Assembly (NCBI GenBank): GCA_946894095.1
Contig: OX335651.1
Span: 17,692,501 to 17,756,500 of the forward strand
Direction of reading: 5' to 3'
DNA length: 64,000 bases
DNA from: Incurvaria masculella
Lineage: Eukaryota > Arthropoda > Insecta > Lepidoptera > Incurvariidae
The notes under the pieces are model-generated. The model was given only the letters and a program-made list of their open reading frames with translations. It was not told the DNA's origin and did not search any database. Below, piece by piece: positions 32,390 through 42,724 of this stretch; within the stretch, counting starts at the first letter, position 1, and every line of letters starts with the position of its first letter. A program made the position numbers and the translations under genes.

Positions 32390-33673
32390 ATAGGTCGGGG
32401 AAAAAGTCTTTTCGCATTATAGTATGTATGAACTTGTAATAAAATCTCTTTGGCTATACTATTTGTATCTGGCTGGTTTTGGTATCATTGAAAGTTTAAA
32501 TTTTAAAGAACATAATTCCAAATTCAAATTAGGAAAATGTGTGATTCTCATTTGTTTTTCGTACTGTCAAAATGAGTGAATCTAATGAAGAAATTCGATA
32601 AATTTTAAAATTTTACTACAAAAAAGGTAAAAATGCAACGCAAGCCGCGAAAAAAATTTGCGATGTTTATGGACCTAGTGCAGTGTCTGTGAGAGTAGCA
32701 CAAATTTGGTTTAAGCGTTTTCAATCCGGAAATTTTGATGTCAAAGATGCACGTCGCTCTGGTCGCCCTATTACGGATAAAATGGATGCCATTTTGGAAA
32801 AAGTGGAGCAAGATCGGCATATCAGTAGTTACGACGTAGCTGAAGAACTAGGAATTGACCACAAAACAGTTTTGGCGCATTTGAAAAAAACTGGGTACAC
32901 AAAAAAGCTCGATATTTGGGTACCTCACGAGCTCACTGAAAGAAACCTAATGAACCGTGTACTCATTTGTGATTCTTTATTACGACGTAATAAAACCGAA
33001 CCATTTTTGAAGAAGCTGATAACTGGTGATGAAAAGTGGATCACGTACGACAAGAACGTGCGAAAAAGGTCGTGGTCAAAGGCCGGTCAAGCTTCACAGA
33101 CTGTGGCGAAACCCGGGTTAACTCGCAACAAGGTGATGCTGTGTGTGTGGTGGGATTGGAAGGGCATTATTCATTATGAGCTGTTACCACCAGGCAGGAC
33201 CATCGATTCTGAACTCTACTGCGAACAACTGATGAGATTAAAGCAAGAAGTTGAGAGAAAGCGGCCGGAATTAATCAACAGAAGGGGTGTGGTTTTTCAT
33301 CATGATAACGCTAGACCTCACACATCTTTAGCCAATCAGCAAAAACTAAGAGAGTTTGGCTGGGAGGTGTTAATGCATCCGCCGTATAGTCCTGACCTTG
33401 CACCTTCAGATTTCCACCTGTTTAGGTCTCTTCAGAATTCTTTAGGCAGTGTCAGGTTAACATCACGAGAGGACTGCCAAAACCACTTGTCGCGGTATAT
33501 TGATCAGAAGTCCCAATATTTCTATAGCAATGGGATCATGTCCCTACCTACAAGATGGCAAAAAGTTATTGAGCAAAATGGTACCTACATACTTTAGTTA
33601 AATGTAAATAAACCATATTAAAAAATGTTTTGAATTTTCTTAAAAAATGCGAAGAAACTTTTTCCCCAACCAA
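32390..33673 (+). mobile_element. mariner transposon, cecropia-like, full length
   Basis: A 1284-bp element flanked by TA (32388-32389 and 33674-33675). The terminal inverted repeats (32390-32418 and 33645-33673) share 'ggggaaaaagt' and 'ttcgcatt' with a few mismatches. The size and ends are typical of Tc1/mariner mariner elements; the transposase is described separately. Confidence 0.93.
32572..33597 (+). pseudogene. mariner transposase with one nonsense codon
   Basis: From ATG 32572 the frame would encode 341 residues, the usual mariner length, but codon 10 is TAA (32599-32601); the remainder is open to TAG-free 33597. The N-terminal part has paired helix-turn-helix regions ('VRVAQIWFKRFQSGNFDVKD', 'SSYDVAEELGIDHKTVLAHL') and a WVPHELTE linker. 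The catalytic D,D34D triad is intact in 'TGDEKWITYD', 'HHDNARPHTS' and 'PPYSPDLAPSDFHLF'. It would bind the terminal repeats and cut and paste the element in the nucleus. The single early stop and a few divergent positions indicate a recently silenced copy. Subfamily from remembered cecropia/Hsmar1-type sequences. Confidence 0.93.
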
Positions 33674-33874
33674 TATGTCCCTATCAGCTTACAGCTTGAG
33701 CAAAAATTACACTGTTTGGATGCGGTTTCAATCCTAATCCTAGTATAGTTTGATTATTCCCCTCAAACATACCTAAGTGGAGCCAAATCTGTTAATTTTT
33801 GCTTATTGATTCTCGATAATTATGAAATTTCGGATGACTTAATTGCATTAGCAATAAATATTTGTTCTCAATAC
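33674..33874. other. Unassigned spacer
   Basis: Short AT-rich stretch between mariner and the split MITE; nothing recognised. Confidence 0.3.
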
Positions 33875-34284
33875 TTAAAGTGGCCCAACCCGCTCATCTC
33901 CCCATACAAAAGGGGAAAGAAGATCACGCCTAAATTTCTTGTCAGAGATCCAAAATTTAGCTCAAAATAGCTTTATTTGATTGAAGTAGATGTCTGATGA
34001 CCATTGGCATTGTAAAATTGTGTTTGGTTTCCAAGTTATAACGTCCGAAATTTCGGATTTTTCGAACATTTTATACAATAACTTTGTAGGTGGATTACGC
34101 AATGATAAAGTAAGAACATCTTAAAAAGATTAGTCATCAGACATAGCTTATTTAATCAAGATTTATAATCTATTTGATTTTGAAAGAAAGCTGCCAAAGT
34201 GACAAGTCGCTGTCATTTTTGGAAAAATCTAAATATAACTGATTTGAGTGTTCTGTGGGTGTTTAAACTATTGTCTAAGATTGG

Positions 34285-34350
34285 CTTACCACAGTTATTT
34301 TCCTCGGTCCTTCTGGCCGACGTTTCGAACTGTCCCGTGCAGCTCATTTT
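34285..34350 (-). repeat. Penelope terminal repeat (pLTR), left, hammerhead-like
   Basis: On the minus strand the block reads TTGAAAATGAG, a 6-bp stem GAGCTG/CAGTTC around 'cacggga', then GAAACGTCGG. The order (CUGA..GA-like box, stem II, GAAA) resembles a hammerhead ribozyme core with an expanded first box. Hammerhead motifs in Penelope terminal repeats are an established observation. The block recurs at about 36915-36980 (-) and 39680-39745 (+). Confidence 0.55.
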
Positions 34351-36971
34351 CAAGGCGAGTGCGTGCGTGCGGCTGGGCGCACGTTTGACAGACCACTGTC
34401 TGTCACACGCGAGCGGCTGCGAAGATTGTATGAGTGGCTGTGGGTAGGCAGAAAACTTGTTGCGGCTGCGTTCTGTGCTCCCATCAATGTGCAGAATGAG
34501 CTGACGACATCTTCCTGCGAATGCTTGTGTGGGGAGTCGGACTTGCTACATCTCAGAGGAGCCAGAACCGGATTCCAAACTGCTGACAATTTGTACGAGT
34601 CCCCTCTATTAAAATTGGCGTGCTTCGAAATCTCGATGGACTCACGGATAATCCTAGGGAAGAATCGTTTTTCGGTGGACAAAATCTTCACCTGATCGAA
34701 TCTTATCCAGTGGTGTATTCCGGAGTCAGCGTGCTCGGCAATCGCAGATTTATTTTTGTCCATTTTCTTAAGGGCACGTACATGTTCAGAAATCCGTTCC
34801 ATAACGCTGCGCTTGGTTTGGCCTATGTAGGATTTTCCACAGCTGCAGGGAATCTGGTAGACACCCGGCGACTGTAACGGGTTTAGGGCGTCCTTCACGG
34901 AGCGAAGTAGATGTGACACCTTGGTTTGGGGTTGGAATATAGTTTTTATACTAAATCTGCTCAACAACCTCCCAATTTTATCAGTGACTCCCTTTATGTA
35001 TGGAAGGTACGCCTTCTGCCGCTCAGCACCTTGTCTGCGTGTGAACTTTTTAATTGTGTAGCTGGCAGACTTTCCTTTATATCCATTAGCGGCCAAAACT
35101 CTTGTCACCAATGCTCTTTCTTGGGCCTTGCTGGTATTATCACATAAGCGGTCTGCACGCAACCATAGCGACCTAACGACTGAATTTAGTTGGGCCGGAT
35201 GATGGTGTGACGTGGCGTGCAGATACCTGTTGGTATGTGTTGGTTTGCGGTACACTTGATGTCCCAATGAGCCATCCGGCCGGCGTGATACCAAAACGTC
35301 CAAAAATGCCAGACCATTGTCATTTTCGATCTCCAGAGTGAAGGTGATTCTTGGATGACATGCATTAATATGATCTAGAAATTTATGTAGTTCGGCGCGG
35401 CCATGCGTCCAGATAGCAAAAACATCATCGACGTAGCGGAGCCAGATTATGGGGATTTTTGAGGCCGTGGAAAGTATTTGGTCTTCGAAGAACTCCATGA
35501 ATAGGTTGGCCACTACTGGAGCGACTGGAGAGCCCATAGCAACACCATCTGTTTGCACGTAGTAGTCACTGTTCCACAAGAAAAAGGTGGTAGTGAGGCA
35601 ATGTTCCAGTAGCTTCGTGTACCCGGTGGAAATGAAATTTTCTTCTAAAAGCCTATCAATTAACGATAAGCTCTCATTCACCGGTACATTGGTGTACAAA
35701 GATGTGACGTCGAAGCTCACTAACAAATCGTCTGGTGACACCTTTATGCGTGACAGCATGTCCACAAAATGAACTGAGTCCTTTACATATGATTTAGATT
35801 TACCGACAAGTGGTTGCAACACATTGGATAAATGCTTAGACAGTTCATATGTAGGTGAACCAATTTGACTTACTATGGGTCTCAACGGACAGCCTGCCTT
35901 GTGTATTTTCGGAAGTCCATAAAAGCGTGGGGGCTGCGGGTTACCGGTACATAGTCTCTTGCGTATTTCGTTAGGCACTGGGGAGTCGGATGCGTTAATC
36001 AAACTGGAGGTTTGCTTTGTAACGCGCGGCATTGGTTTGTAAGTTATTTTCCGGTAAGTATCCTCTGATAACATTTGTGAAACCTTCTCCGTGTACTCCT
36101 TCTTCTTCATGACGACTGTTGCGTTGCCTTTATCCGCCTGTAGTATCACAATATCAGTGTTTTCACGCAGTTCCCGTATTGCACGGCGTTCAGTCGGCAT
36201 GATATTGGGTTTAGGCAGCTTGGCGTTGCGTAGCACCACGGCGACATCTTGACGTAACGTATCCGCTTCATCCTTGGGTAACCGATTGGACGAGATAACA
36301 CTTTCAACACAGCTCACTATGTTTTCCACCGGTAATACTCGAGGGGTCAACGCAAAGTTTAATCCTTTCTCAAGAACTGACGTTTGTGCGTTTGACAGCG
36401 GACAACCGGCAAGGTTGACAACACAACGAGCTACGATGGAGTCATTTGTTGTATTCTGTGGCGCAATTCGCTCATATTTACCATGCAAATCGGCACCTTT
36501 TCGTGACTTGCATTTTTCCGCTTTGAGTTGTGTGATGTAATCCACTTTTTCCCACAACTCCCTCGAGAGAGTGGCAGCAAGATATAAATGCTGATGTAAT
36601 AGGGACTTCGAAACACGGTCAAGTTCACTTCTATTATTCTGAATAATCTTGCGCAGCAAGCACAAACTCGCTTTGTGCAAAATGGACTTGGCACCCGCGA
36701 TCTCATTGCGTGAACCTAGTTTCGCGCACTTTGGGATAATATTATTATCGCGGCACTTCACGAGGTATTGAATGGAACACAAGAGTTTTTCACGGTTGTA
36801 CCTGAGTCTGCTAAACTTTTGCACAGATTTTTGTGTATCCTCGCCATAGAGGTCACATATAACTGATTTGAGTGTTCTGTGGGTGTTTAAACTATTGTCT
36901 AAGATTGGCTTACCACAGTTATTTTCCTCGGTCCTTCTGGCCGACGTTTCGAACTGTCCCGTGCAGCTCAT
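34350..36971 (-). CDS. Penelope-like polyprotein: RT plus GIY-YIG, copy 1
   Basis: Intact minus-strand frame of about 873 codons (ATG at 36971, 'MSCTGQFETS', or two codons upstream). An N-terminal region of about 280 residues precedes the RT: 'ILQADKGNATVVMKKKEY', 'FYGLPKIHKAGCPLRPIVS', 'LLVSFDVTSLYTNVPV' (motif A), 'TDGVAMGSPVAPVVANLFME' (motif B) and 'WLRYVDDVFAIW' (motif C, YVDD). The C-terminal GIY-YIG endonuclease shows 'GVYQIPCSCGKSYIGQTKR' and 'ERISEHVRAL'. Length and domain order fit canonical endonuclease-positive Penelope elements, which reverse-transcribe and integrate into the nuclear genome. No disabling lesion is seen. The N-terminus reads out of the terminal repeat. Confidence 0.93.
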   Translation of the reverse strand: MSCTGQFETSARRTEENNCGKPILDNSLNTHRTLKSVICDLYGEDTQKSVQKFSRLRYNREKLLCSIQYLVKCRDNNIIPKCAKLGSRNEIAGAKSILHKASLCLLRKIIQNNRSELDRVSKSLLHQHLYLAATLSRELWEKVDYITQLKAEKCKSRKGADLHGKYERIAPQNTTNDSIVARCVVNLAGCPLSNAQTSVLEKGLNFALTPRVLPVENIVSCVESVISSNRLPKDEADTLRQDVAVVLRNAKLPKPNIMPTERRAIRELRENTDIVILQADKGNATVVMKKKEYTEKVSQMLSEDTYRKITYKPMPRVTKQTSSLINASDSPVPNEIRKRLCTGNPQPPRFYGLPKIHKAGCPLRPIVSQIGSPTYELSKHLSNVLQPLVGKSKSYVKDSVHFVDMLSRIKVSPDDLLVSFDVTSLYTNVPVNESLSLIDRLLEENFISTGYTKLLEHCLTTTFFLWNSDYYVQTDGVAMGSPVAPVVANLFMEFFEDQILSTASKIPIIWLRYVDDVFAIWTHGRAELHKFLDHINACHPRITFTLEIENDNGLAFLDVLVSRRPDGSLGHQVYRKPTHTNRYLHATSHHHPAQLNSVVRSLWLRADRLCDNTSKAQERALVTRVLAANGYKGKSASYTIKKFTRRQGAERQKAYLPYIKGVTDKIGRLLSRFSIKTIFQPQTKVSHLLRSVKDALNPLQSPGVYQIPCSCGKSYIGQTKRSVMERISEHVRALKKMDKNKSAIAEHADSGIHHWIRFDQVKILSTEKRFFPRIIRESIEISKHANFNRGDSYKLSAVWNPVLAPLRCSKSDSPHKHSQEDVVSSFCTLMGAQNAAATSFLPTHSHSYNLRSRSRVTDSGLSNVRPAARTHSP

Positions 36972-37092
36972 TTTCAAGGCGAGTGCGTGCGTGCGGCTGG
37001 GCGCACGTTTGACAGACCACTGTCTGTCACACGCGAGCGGCTGCGAAGATTGTATGAGTGGCTGTGGGTAGGCAGAAAACTTGTTGCGGCTG
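36915..37092 (-). repeat. Central pLTR spacer of the Penelope dimer
   Basis: Antisense copy of the element's 3' terminal 150 or so bases ('gccgacgtttcgaactg' through 'aacttgttgcggctgc'), joined at about 37093 to the start of the plus copy ('cagaaggaccgagg'). It serves as the 5' terminal repeat of copy 1 and gives a spurious open N-terminus to copy 2. Confidence 0.8.
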
Positions 37093-37093
37093 C

Positions 37094-39683
37094 CAGAAGG
37101 ACCGAGGAAAATAACTGTGGTAAGCCAATCTTAGACAATAGTTTAAACACCCACAGAACACTCAAATCAGTTATATGTGACCTCTATGGCGAGGATACAC
37201 AAAAATCTGTGCAAAAGTTTAGCAGACTCAGGTACAACCGTGAAAAACTCTTGTGTTCCATTCAATACCTCGTGAAGTGCCGCGATAATAATATTATCCC
37301 AAAGTGCGCGAAACTAGGTTCACGCAATGAGATCGCGGGTGCCAAGTCCATTTTGCACAAAGCGAGTTTGTGCTTGCTGCGCAAGATTATTCAGAATAAT
37401 AGAAGTGAACTTGACCGTGTTTCGAAGTCCCTATTACATCAGCATTTATATCTTGCTGCCACTCTCTCGAGGGAGTTGTGGGAAAAAGTGGATTACATCA
37501 CACAACTCAAAGCGGAAAAATGCAAGTCACGAAAAGGTGCCGATTTGCATGGTAAATATGAGCGAATTGCGCCACAGAATACAACAAATGACTCCATCGT
37601 AGCTCGTTGTGTTGTCAACCTTGCCGGTTGTCCGCTGTCAAACGCACAAACGTCAGTTCTTGAGAAAGGATTAAACTTTGCGTTGACCCCTCGAGTATTA
37701 CCGGTGGAAAACATAGTGAGCTGTGTTGAAAGTGTTATCTCGTCCAATCGGTTACCCAAGGATGAAGCGGATACGTTACGTCAAGATGTCGCCGTGGTGC
37801 TACGCAACGCCAAGCTGCCTAAACCCAATATCATGCCGACTGAACGCCGTGCAATACGGGAACTGCGTGAAAACACTGATATTGTGATACTACAGGCGGA
37901 TAAAGGCAACGCAACAGTCGTCATGAAGAAGAAGGAGTACACGGAGAAGGTTTCACAAATGTTATCAGAGGATACTTACCGGAAAATAACTTACAAACCA
38001 ATGCCGCGCGTTACAAAGCAAACCTCCAGTTTGATTAACGCATCCGACTCCCCAGTGCCTAACGAAATACGCAAGAGACTATGTACCGGTAACCCGCAGC
38101 CCCCACGCTTTTATGGACTTCCGAAAATACACAAGGCAGGCTGTCCGTTGAGACCCATAGTAAGTCAAATTGGTTCACCTACATATGAACTGTCTAAGCA
38201 TTTATCCAATGTGTTGCAACCACTTGTCGGTAAATCTAAATCATATGTAAAGGACTCAGTTCATTTTGTGGACATGCTGTCACGCATAAAGGTGTCACCA
38301 GACGATTTGTTAGTGAGCTTCGACGTCACATCTTTGTACACCAATGTACCGGTGAATGAGAGCTTATCGTTAATTGATAGGCTTTTAGAAGAAAATTTCA
38401 TTTCCACCGGGTACACGAAGCTACTGGAACATTGTCTCACTACCACCTTTTTCTTGTGGAACAGTGACTACTACGTGCAAACAGATGGTGTTGCTATGGG
38501 CTCTCCAGTCGCTCCAGTAGTGGCCAACCTATTCATGGAGTTCTTCGAAGACCAAATACTTTCCACGGCCTCAAAAATCCCCATAATCTGGCTCCGCTAC
38601 GTCGATGATGTTTTTGCTATCTGGACGCATGGCCGCGCCGAACTACATAAATTTCTAGATCATATTAATGCATGTCATCCAAGAATCACCTTCACTCTGG
38701 AGATCGAAAATGACAATGGTCTGGCATTTTTGGACGTTTTGGTATCACGCCGGCCGGATGGCTCATTGGGACATCAAGTGTACCGCAAACCAACACATAC
38801 CAACAGGTATCTGCACGCCACGTCACACCATCATCCGGCCCAACTAAATTCAGTCGTTAGGTCGCTATGGTTGCGTGCAGACCGCTTATGTGATAATACC
38901 AGCAAGGCCCAAGAAAGAGCATTGGTGACAAGAGTTTTGGCCGCTAATGGATATAAAGGAAAGTCTGCCAGCTACACAATTAAAAAGTTCACACGCAGAC
39001 AAGGTGCTGAGCGGCAGAAGGCGTACCTTCCATACATAAAGGGAGTCACTGATAAAATTGGGAGGTTGTTGAGCAGATTTAGTATAAAAACTATATTCCA
39101 ACCCCAAACCAAGGTGTCACATCTACTTCGCTCCGTGAAGGACGCCCTAAACCCGTTACAGTCGCCGGGTGTCTACCAGATTCCCTGCAGCTGTGGAAAA
39201 TCCTACATAGGCCAAACCAAGCGCAGCGTTATGGAACGGATTTCTGAACATGTACGTGCCCTTAAGAAAATGGACAAAAATAAATCTGCGATTGCCGAGC
39301 ACGCCGACTCCGGAATACACCACTGGATAAGATTCGACCAGGTGAAGATTTTGTCCACCGAAAAACGATTCTTCCCTAGGATTATCCGTGAGTCCATCGA
39401 GATTTCGAAGCACGCCAATTTTAATAGAGGGGACTCGTACAAATTGTCAGCAGTTTGGAATCCGGTTCTGGCTCCTCTGAGATGTAGCAAGTCCGACTCC
39501 CCACACAAGCATTCGCAGGAAGATGTCGTCAGCTCATTCTGCACATTGATGGGAGCACAGAACGCAGCCGCAACAAGTTTTCTGCCGACCCACAGCCACT
39601 CATACAATCTTCGCAGCCGCTCGCGTGTGACAGACAGTGGTCTGTCAAACGTGCGCCCAGCCGCACGCACGCACTCGCCTTGA
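37094..39683 (+). CDS. Penelope-like polyprotein: RT plus GIY-YIG, copy 2
   Basis: Plus-strand copy with the same protein as copy 1 from 'RRTEENNCGKPILDN' to 'VRPAARTHSP'. The longer frame from 36987 begins with a non-ATG codon inside the antisense terminal repeat, so its first 36 residues are an artefact of the inverted junction. No in-frame ATG precedes the conserved start, so translation may require the missing pLTR segment. RT motif C (YVDD) and the GIY-YIG motifs are intact. I found two differences between the copies in the region compared closely (about 34689-34735 against its mirror), both silent. The copy is probably 5'-truncated relative to copy 1 by the pLTR-encoded start. Confidence 0.9.
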
Positions 39684-39763
39684 AAATGAGCTGCACGGGA
39701 CAGTTCGAAACGTCGGCCAGAAGGACCGAGGAAAATAACTGTGGTAAGCCAATCTTAGACAAT
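39680..39763 (+). repeat. Penelope terminal repeat (pLTR), right end
   Basis: Same block as 34285-34350 in plus orientation: 'cttgaaaatgagctgc', 'cagttcgaaacgtcgg', then 'gccagaaggaccgagg' and 'aataactgtggtaagcc', ending at 'cttagacaat' before the target duplication. Confidence 0.75.
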
Positions 39764-39889
39764 AAATCTAAATATTTACATTTTTATCATTATTTAACAA
39801 TTTTAGTAGTTTTATTGAGTTTACTTTGGCGATTCACCCCTAAAAATAGGTAAATGATGTGAAACAATCATTAAATAGGTACTCTTACT

Positions 39890-42436
39890 ATGCAAAATGT
39901 TCCTCAAGCATCATCACAGCCAACCGCCGTCAGAAGGCAACCACAATCAGCTTCGCAGACAACACCAGCCCTACTGACCTGCCCTTACTGCCCGAAAATA
40001 TGTAAGGGGAACAAAGGACTCAGCATAAATCATTCCAGAATTCATCGTAATAATCAGTCATTCGATTTGCAAAATACAACACAAAACCATGCCCTACAGA
40101 TTCAGACATTGAAAGAAAAAATTGCCGAATACAAATCAAAAATAAGAATTCTTAGAAGAATACCAAAGGGCGCACGGATAGCGGCAGCGGAGAAGTTAAC
40201 ACAAGTAATAGAAAATTGTATTGCCCAAAACGATACAGACAGTTGGGAAAAAAATACTTTATTTTCATATATCGCCCTCAGAATACCAGATGGAGCCAGA
40301 GAAGACAGGTGCCTTACAAAAAAAATTAAGGACAACGTTCAAAATTACGACAAAGATTTCCATATAACAGAAATATCCGCAATTCGTTGTAACCTTCAAC
40401 GAAGGGTTGAAGCAAAAGTAGCAGACGGTGACCTAAAAGGTGCAGTTCGTCTGTTGTCTTCGGAAGACAAACTTGCAGACAGAGATGACAGCGTACTGGA
40501 GACCTTAAGAAATAAACATCCTTCTCCATCTAGACCGCTTATCTTCCGTGATAACCCCAGCGAGAGTATAGAATACCTCACTGTTACCGAGAAAATGGTA
40601 CTTGAAGGTATTTCGAGTTTTCCTAACGGTTCTGCATCAGGACCGGATGGATTAAGGCCACAACACTTAAAAGATATGATCTCATACTGTACTGGAGATG
40701 CAGGTCAACGTCTCTTAAAGTCTATTGTTAAACTTTGTAATTTTATGCTCGCCGGAAAAGTTAACCCAGATATCTGCCAATATTTATACGGAGCATCTTT
40801 GTGTGCACTGACCAAAAAAGACGGTGGCCTACGACCAATTGCAGTGGGAAATACATTCAGGCGACTCACTGCTAAGCTGTGCTGCAAATTAGCAAGAACA
40901 CATCTAGAACAATATTTTAAGCCGATTCAAATGGGATTTGGAGTAGAGAAAGGATGCGAAGCAGCAATCCATGCCACGAGGTCGTATAAAAACTTAAATG
41001 GTTCCAAAGATAAAGTTTTGCTTAAAATAGATCTTAAAAATGCCTTCAATTGCGTAGAAAGAGATTCGATGCTGGAAGCAATCAAAAATAAAGCACCAAA
41101 GCTTTTTCCTTTTTTATGGCAGTGCTACGCAAACCCATCAATTTTATTTTTTGGTAAAAATACCATAGATTCCCAAGTTGGAGCACAGCAAGGAGATCCT
41201 CTGGGGCCCCTCATCTTCAGCCTATCAATACATCCAATAATTGAAGCACTAACATCCGAACTTAACATTTGGTACCTGGATGATGGCACACTGGGAGGTT
41301 CAGCGGAAGATGTTTTAAAAGATCTATCAAAATTAATTGAAGAATTCAAATCCATTGGGCTAGAATTTAATGCTAGCAAATGTGAACTAATATTTTTATC
41401 AAATTACGACAACGATGTGCATTCGCAATTTAAAGATGTTTTAAGAGTACGCCGGTTCACTGACATTGGAATACCTGCATTTTTGGCGTCAGCATTTGGA
41501 GTCGCAGATCTTGTCACAGCCATATTAACCAGAAATAGTGACGAGAATGTGATTTGCCATTTGAACGAAGCTTTAAATGCCTGGAAAAGCTTGTGCCCAG
41601 GTGAAGAACTCCCATCAAATCTAAGCTCACAAAAACTTTGGGATGCATCCGTTGTAAAACGGTTGCACAACGTGCTTTTAAATTCCGACTCAATTGTAGA
41701 ACAGGCGCGTATCCGCGCAGTGTCCACACCAGAGGCTGGTGCATGGCTTCACGCCATACCATCATCGCACACCGGCACTTTTTTGGATAATAATTGCCTA
41801 AGAGTTGTCATCGCTCTTCGCCTTGGTTGCGACATGTGCCTGCCGCATAAGTGCAGTTGCGGCATTATGGTCGATACCAAAGGACGCCATGGATTAAGTT
41901 GCCTGAAATGTGCAGGCAGATTTTCACGTCATGCAACCCTCAACCAATTAATTAAAAGAGCACTTTCCTCTGCAAATATTCCATCATTATTAGAGCCGGT
42001 GGGCCTGAGTAGGGATGATGGAAAGAGACCAGATGGCATGACCATAATTCCATGGGACAAAGGCAGGGCTCTGGTGTGGAACGCCACATGCGTAGATACA
42101 TTGGCGGCCTCATATGTTAGTTCGACCGCTCGCACGTCAGGAGCAGCAGCATAAACTGCTGCAAGATTAAAACACTCAAAATATTCGGCAATTAAAGTAA
42201 ATTATGAGTTCGTTGCTTTTGCGGTCGAGACTTTAGGTGTTTGGAGTAAGGATACAAAATTATTTGTCAAAAACTTGGGTTCTAAATTAAAAGAATGTTC
42301 AGGCGATTACCGATCTGGAAGATATTTTCGACAGAGGGTCGGACTGGCTATACAGCGAGGAAATGCAGCGAGCGTAATGGCGTCTACAAAATTGCTTTGT
42401 AGAGAAAAATTGGATGAAATCTTTTATATTTTGTAA
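39890..42436 (+). pseudogene. Zinc finger, RT and restriction-like nuclease ORF with one stop
   Basis: From ATG 39890 the frame is open for 754 codons to TAA at 42152-42154, then open again in the same frame to TAA 42434-42436 (848 codons in all); the continuation ('SKYSAIKVNYEFVAFAVETL', 'IQRGNAASVM') looks like conserved coding sequence, so the first stop is a nonsense mutation. Domains: C2H2 finger CPYC...HSRIH near residue 33; a basic helical region; RT with 'NGSASGPDGLRPQHLKDM', 'GLRPIAVGNTFRRL', 'LLKIDLKNAFNCVER' (motif A), 'GAQQGDPLGPLIFSL' (motif B) and 'IWYLDDGTLGG' (motif C, YLDD); then CxC-type cysteines, 'RHATLNQLIKRAL', 'KRPDGMTIIPW' and 'LVWNATCVDT', consistent with a PD-(D/E)XK-type nuclease. 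In relatives as I recall them the NAT is usually DAT. Confidence 0.82.
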
Positions 42437-42724
42437 GTTTAATTATCGCATTAATTAATAAATTTTCATGTATTGGGTTTTTGTTAGATTTTTGACTACA
42501 GCGGTCGTGGTTTACTTTTAGCTAAAAGTCGTTTTGAAATTAAAATTTTCGTAAATCTTACCAAATCATACACTATGCACATTGTCTTTTTTGTGGACAG
42601 GTTGCATCTTCCTCATCACGGAGCCTGTCTTATTCTTAGAAACAAAGAAGGTCCCAGAGCGCAACAGCACGGTTTTGTACCGTGCCCGCAAATGAGTTGA
42701 GGCCGCCGGGTTGGGCCACCTTAA

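Larger units (their letters stand above)
34225..39775. mobile_element. Penelope-like element palindromic dimer with 12-bp TSD
   Basis: AAATCTAAATAT occurs at 34225-34236 and 39764-39775, exactly bounding the dimer. Inside are a minus-strand copy (left), a partial antisense terminal repeat as spacer (about 36941-37092) and a plus-strand copy (right). The left end extends about 34 bases further into a second tandem unit than the right end does. Head-to-head and partial tandem copies with terminal pLTR repeats are characteristic of Penelope-like retroelements. The two arms look almost identical. Confidence 0.9.
34185..42473 (+). mobile_element. Non-LTR retrotransposon with zinc finger and C-terminal nuclease
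   Basis: By subtraction, DNA between the two MITE halves and outside the Penelope dimer is one element of about 2.75 kb: a 5' region 34185-34236 plus 39776-39889, a single ORF 39890-42436 and a 3' UTR of about 37 bases without a clear poly-A tail. It lies in the same orientation as the MITE. The short A-poor 3' end and single ORF suit restriction-like-endonuclease non-LTR elements (R2/CRE/NeSL-type), but the clade is unassigned. Confidence 0.7.
33875..42724 (+). mobile_element. TTAA MITE, copy 5, split by an 8.3-kb nest
   Basis: The left half starts at TTAA 33875-33878 ('agtggcccaacccgctc') and runs to about 34184 ('tttataatctatttgattt'). The right half resumes at about 42474 ('gggtttttgttagattttt') and ends 'gggttgggccacc' TTAA at 42721-42724. 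Together they make a full-length family member. Everything between was inserted later. A possible short target duplication ('tttgatttt' against 'tgggttttt') is too degenerate to define. Confidence 0.88.

Noticed and set aside
34363..36706. Several plus-strand open frames of 60-110 codons across the left Penelope copy, mirrored across the right copy
   Set aside because: They are antisense shadows of the RT/GIY-YIG frame and are repeated symmetrically because the dimer is palindromic.
36987..37093. Extra 36-residue N-terminus of the right Penelope protein
   Set aside because: It is read from the antisense terminal repeat across the inverted junction and starts at a non-ATG codon.
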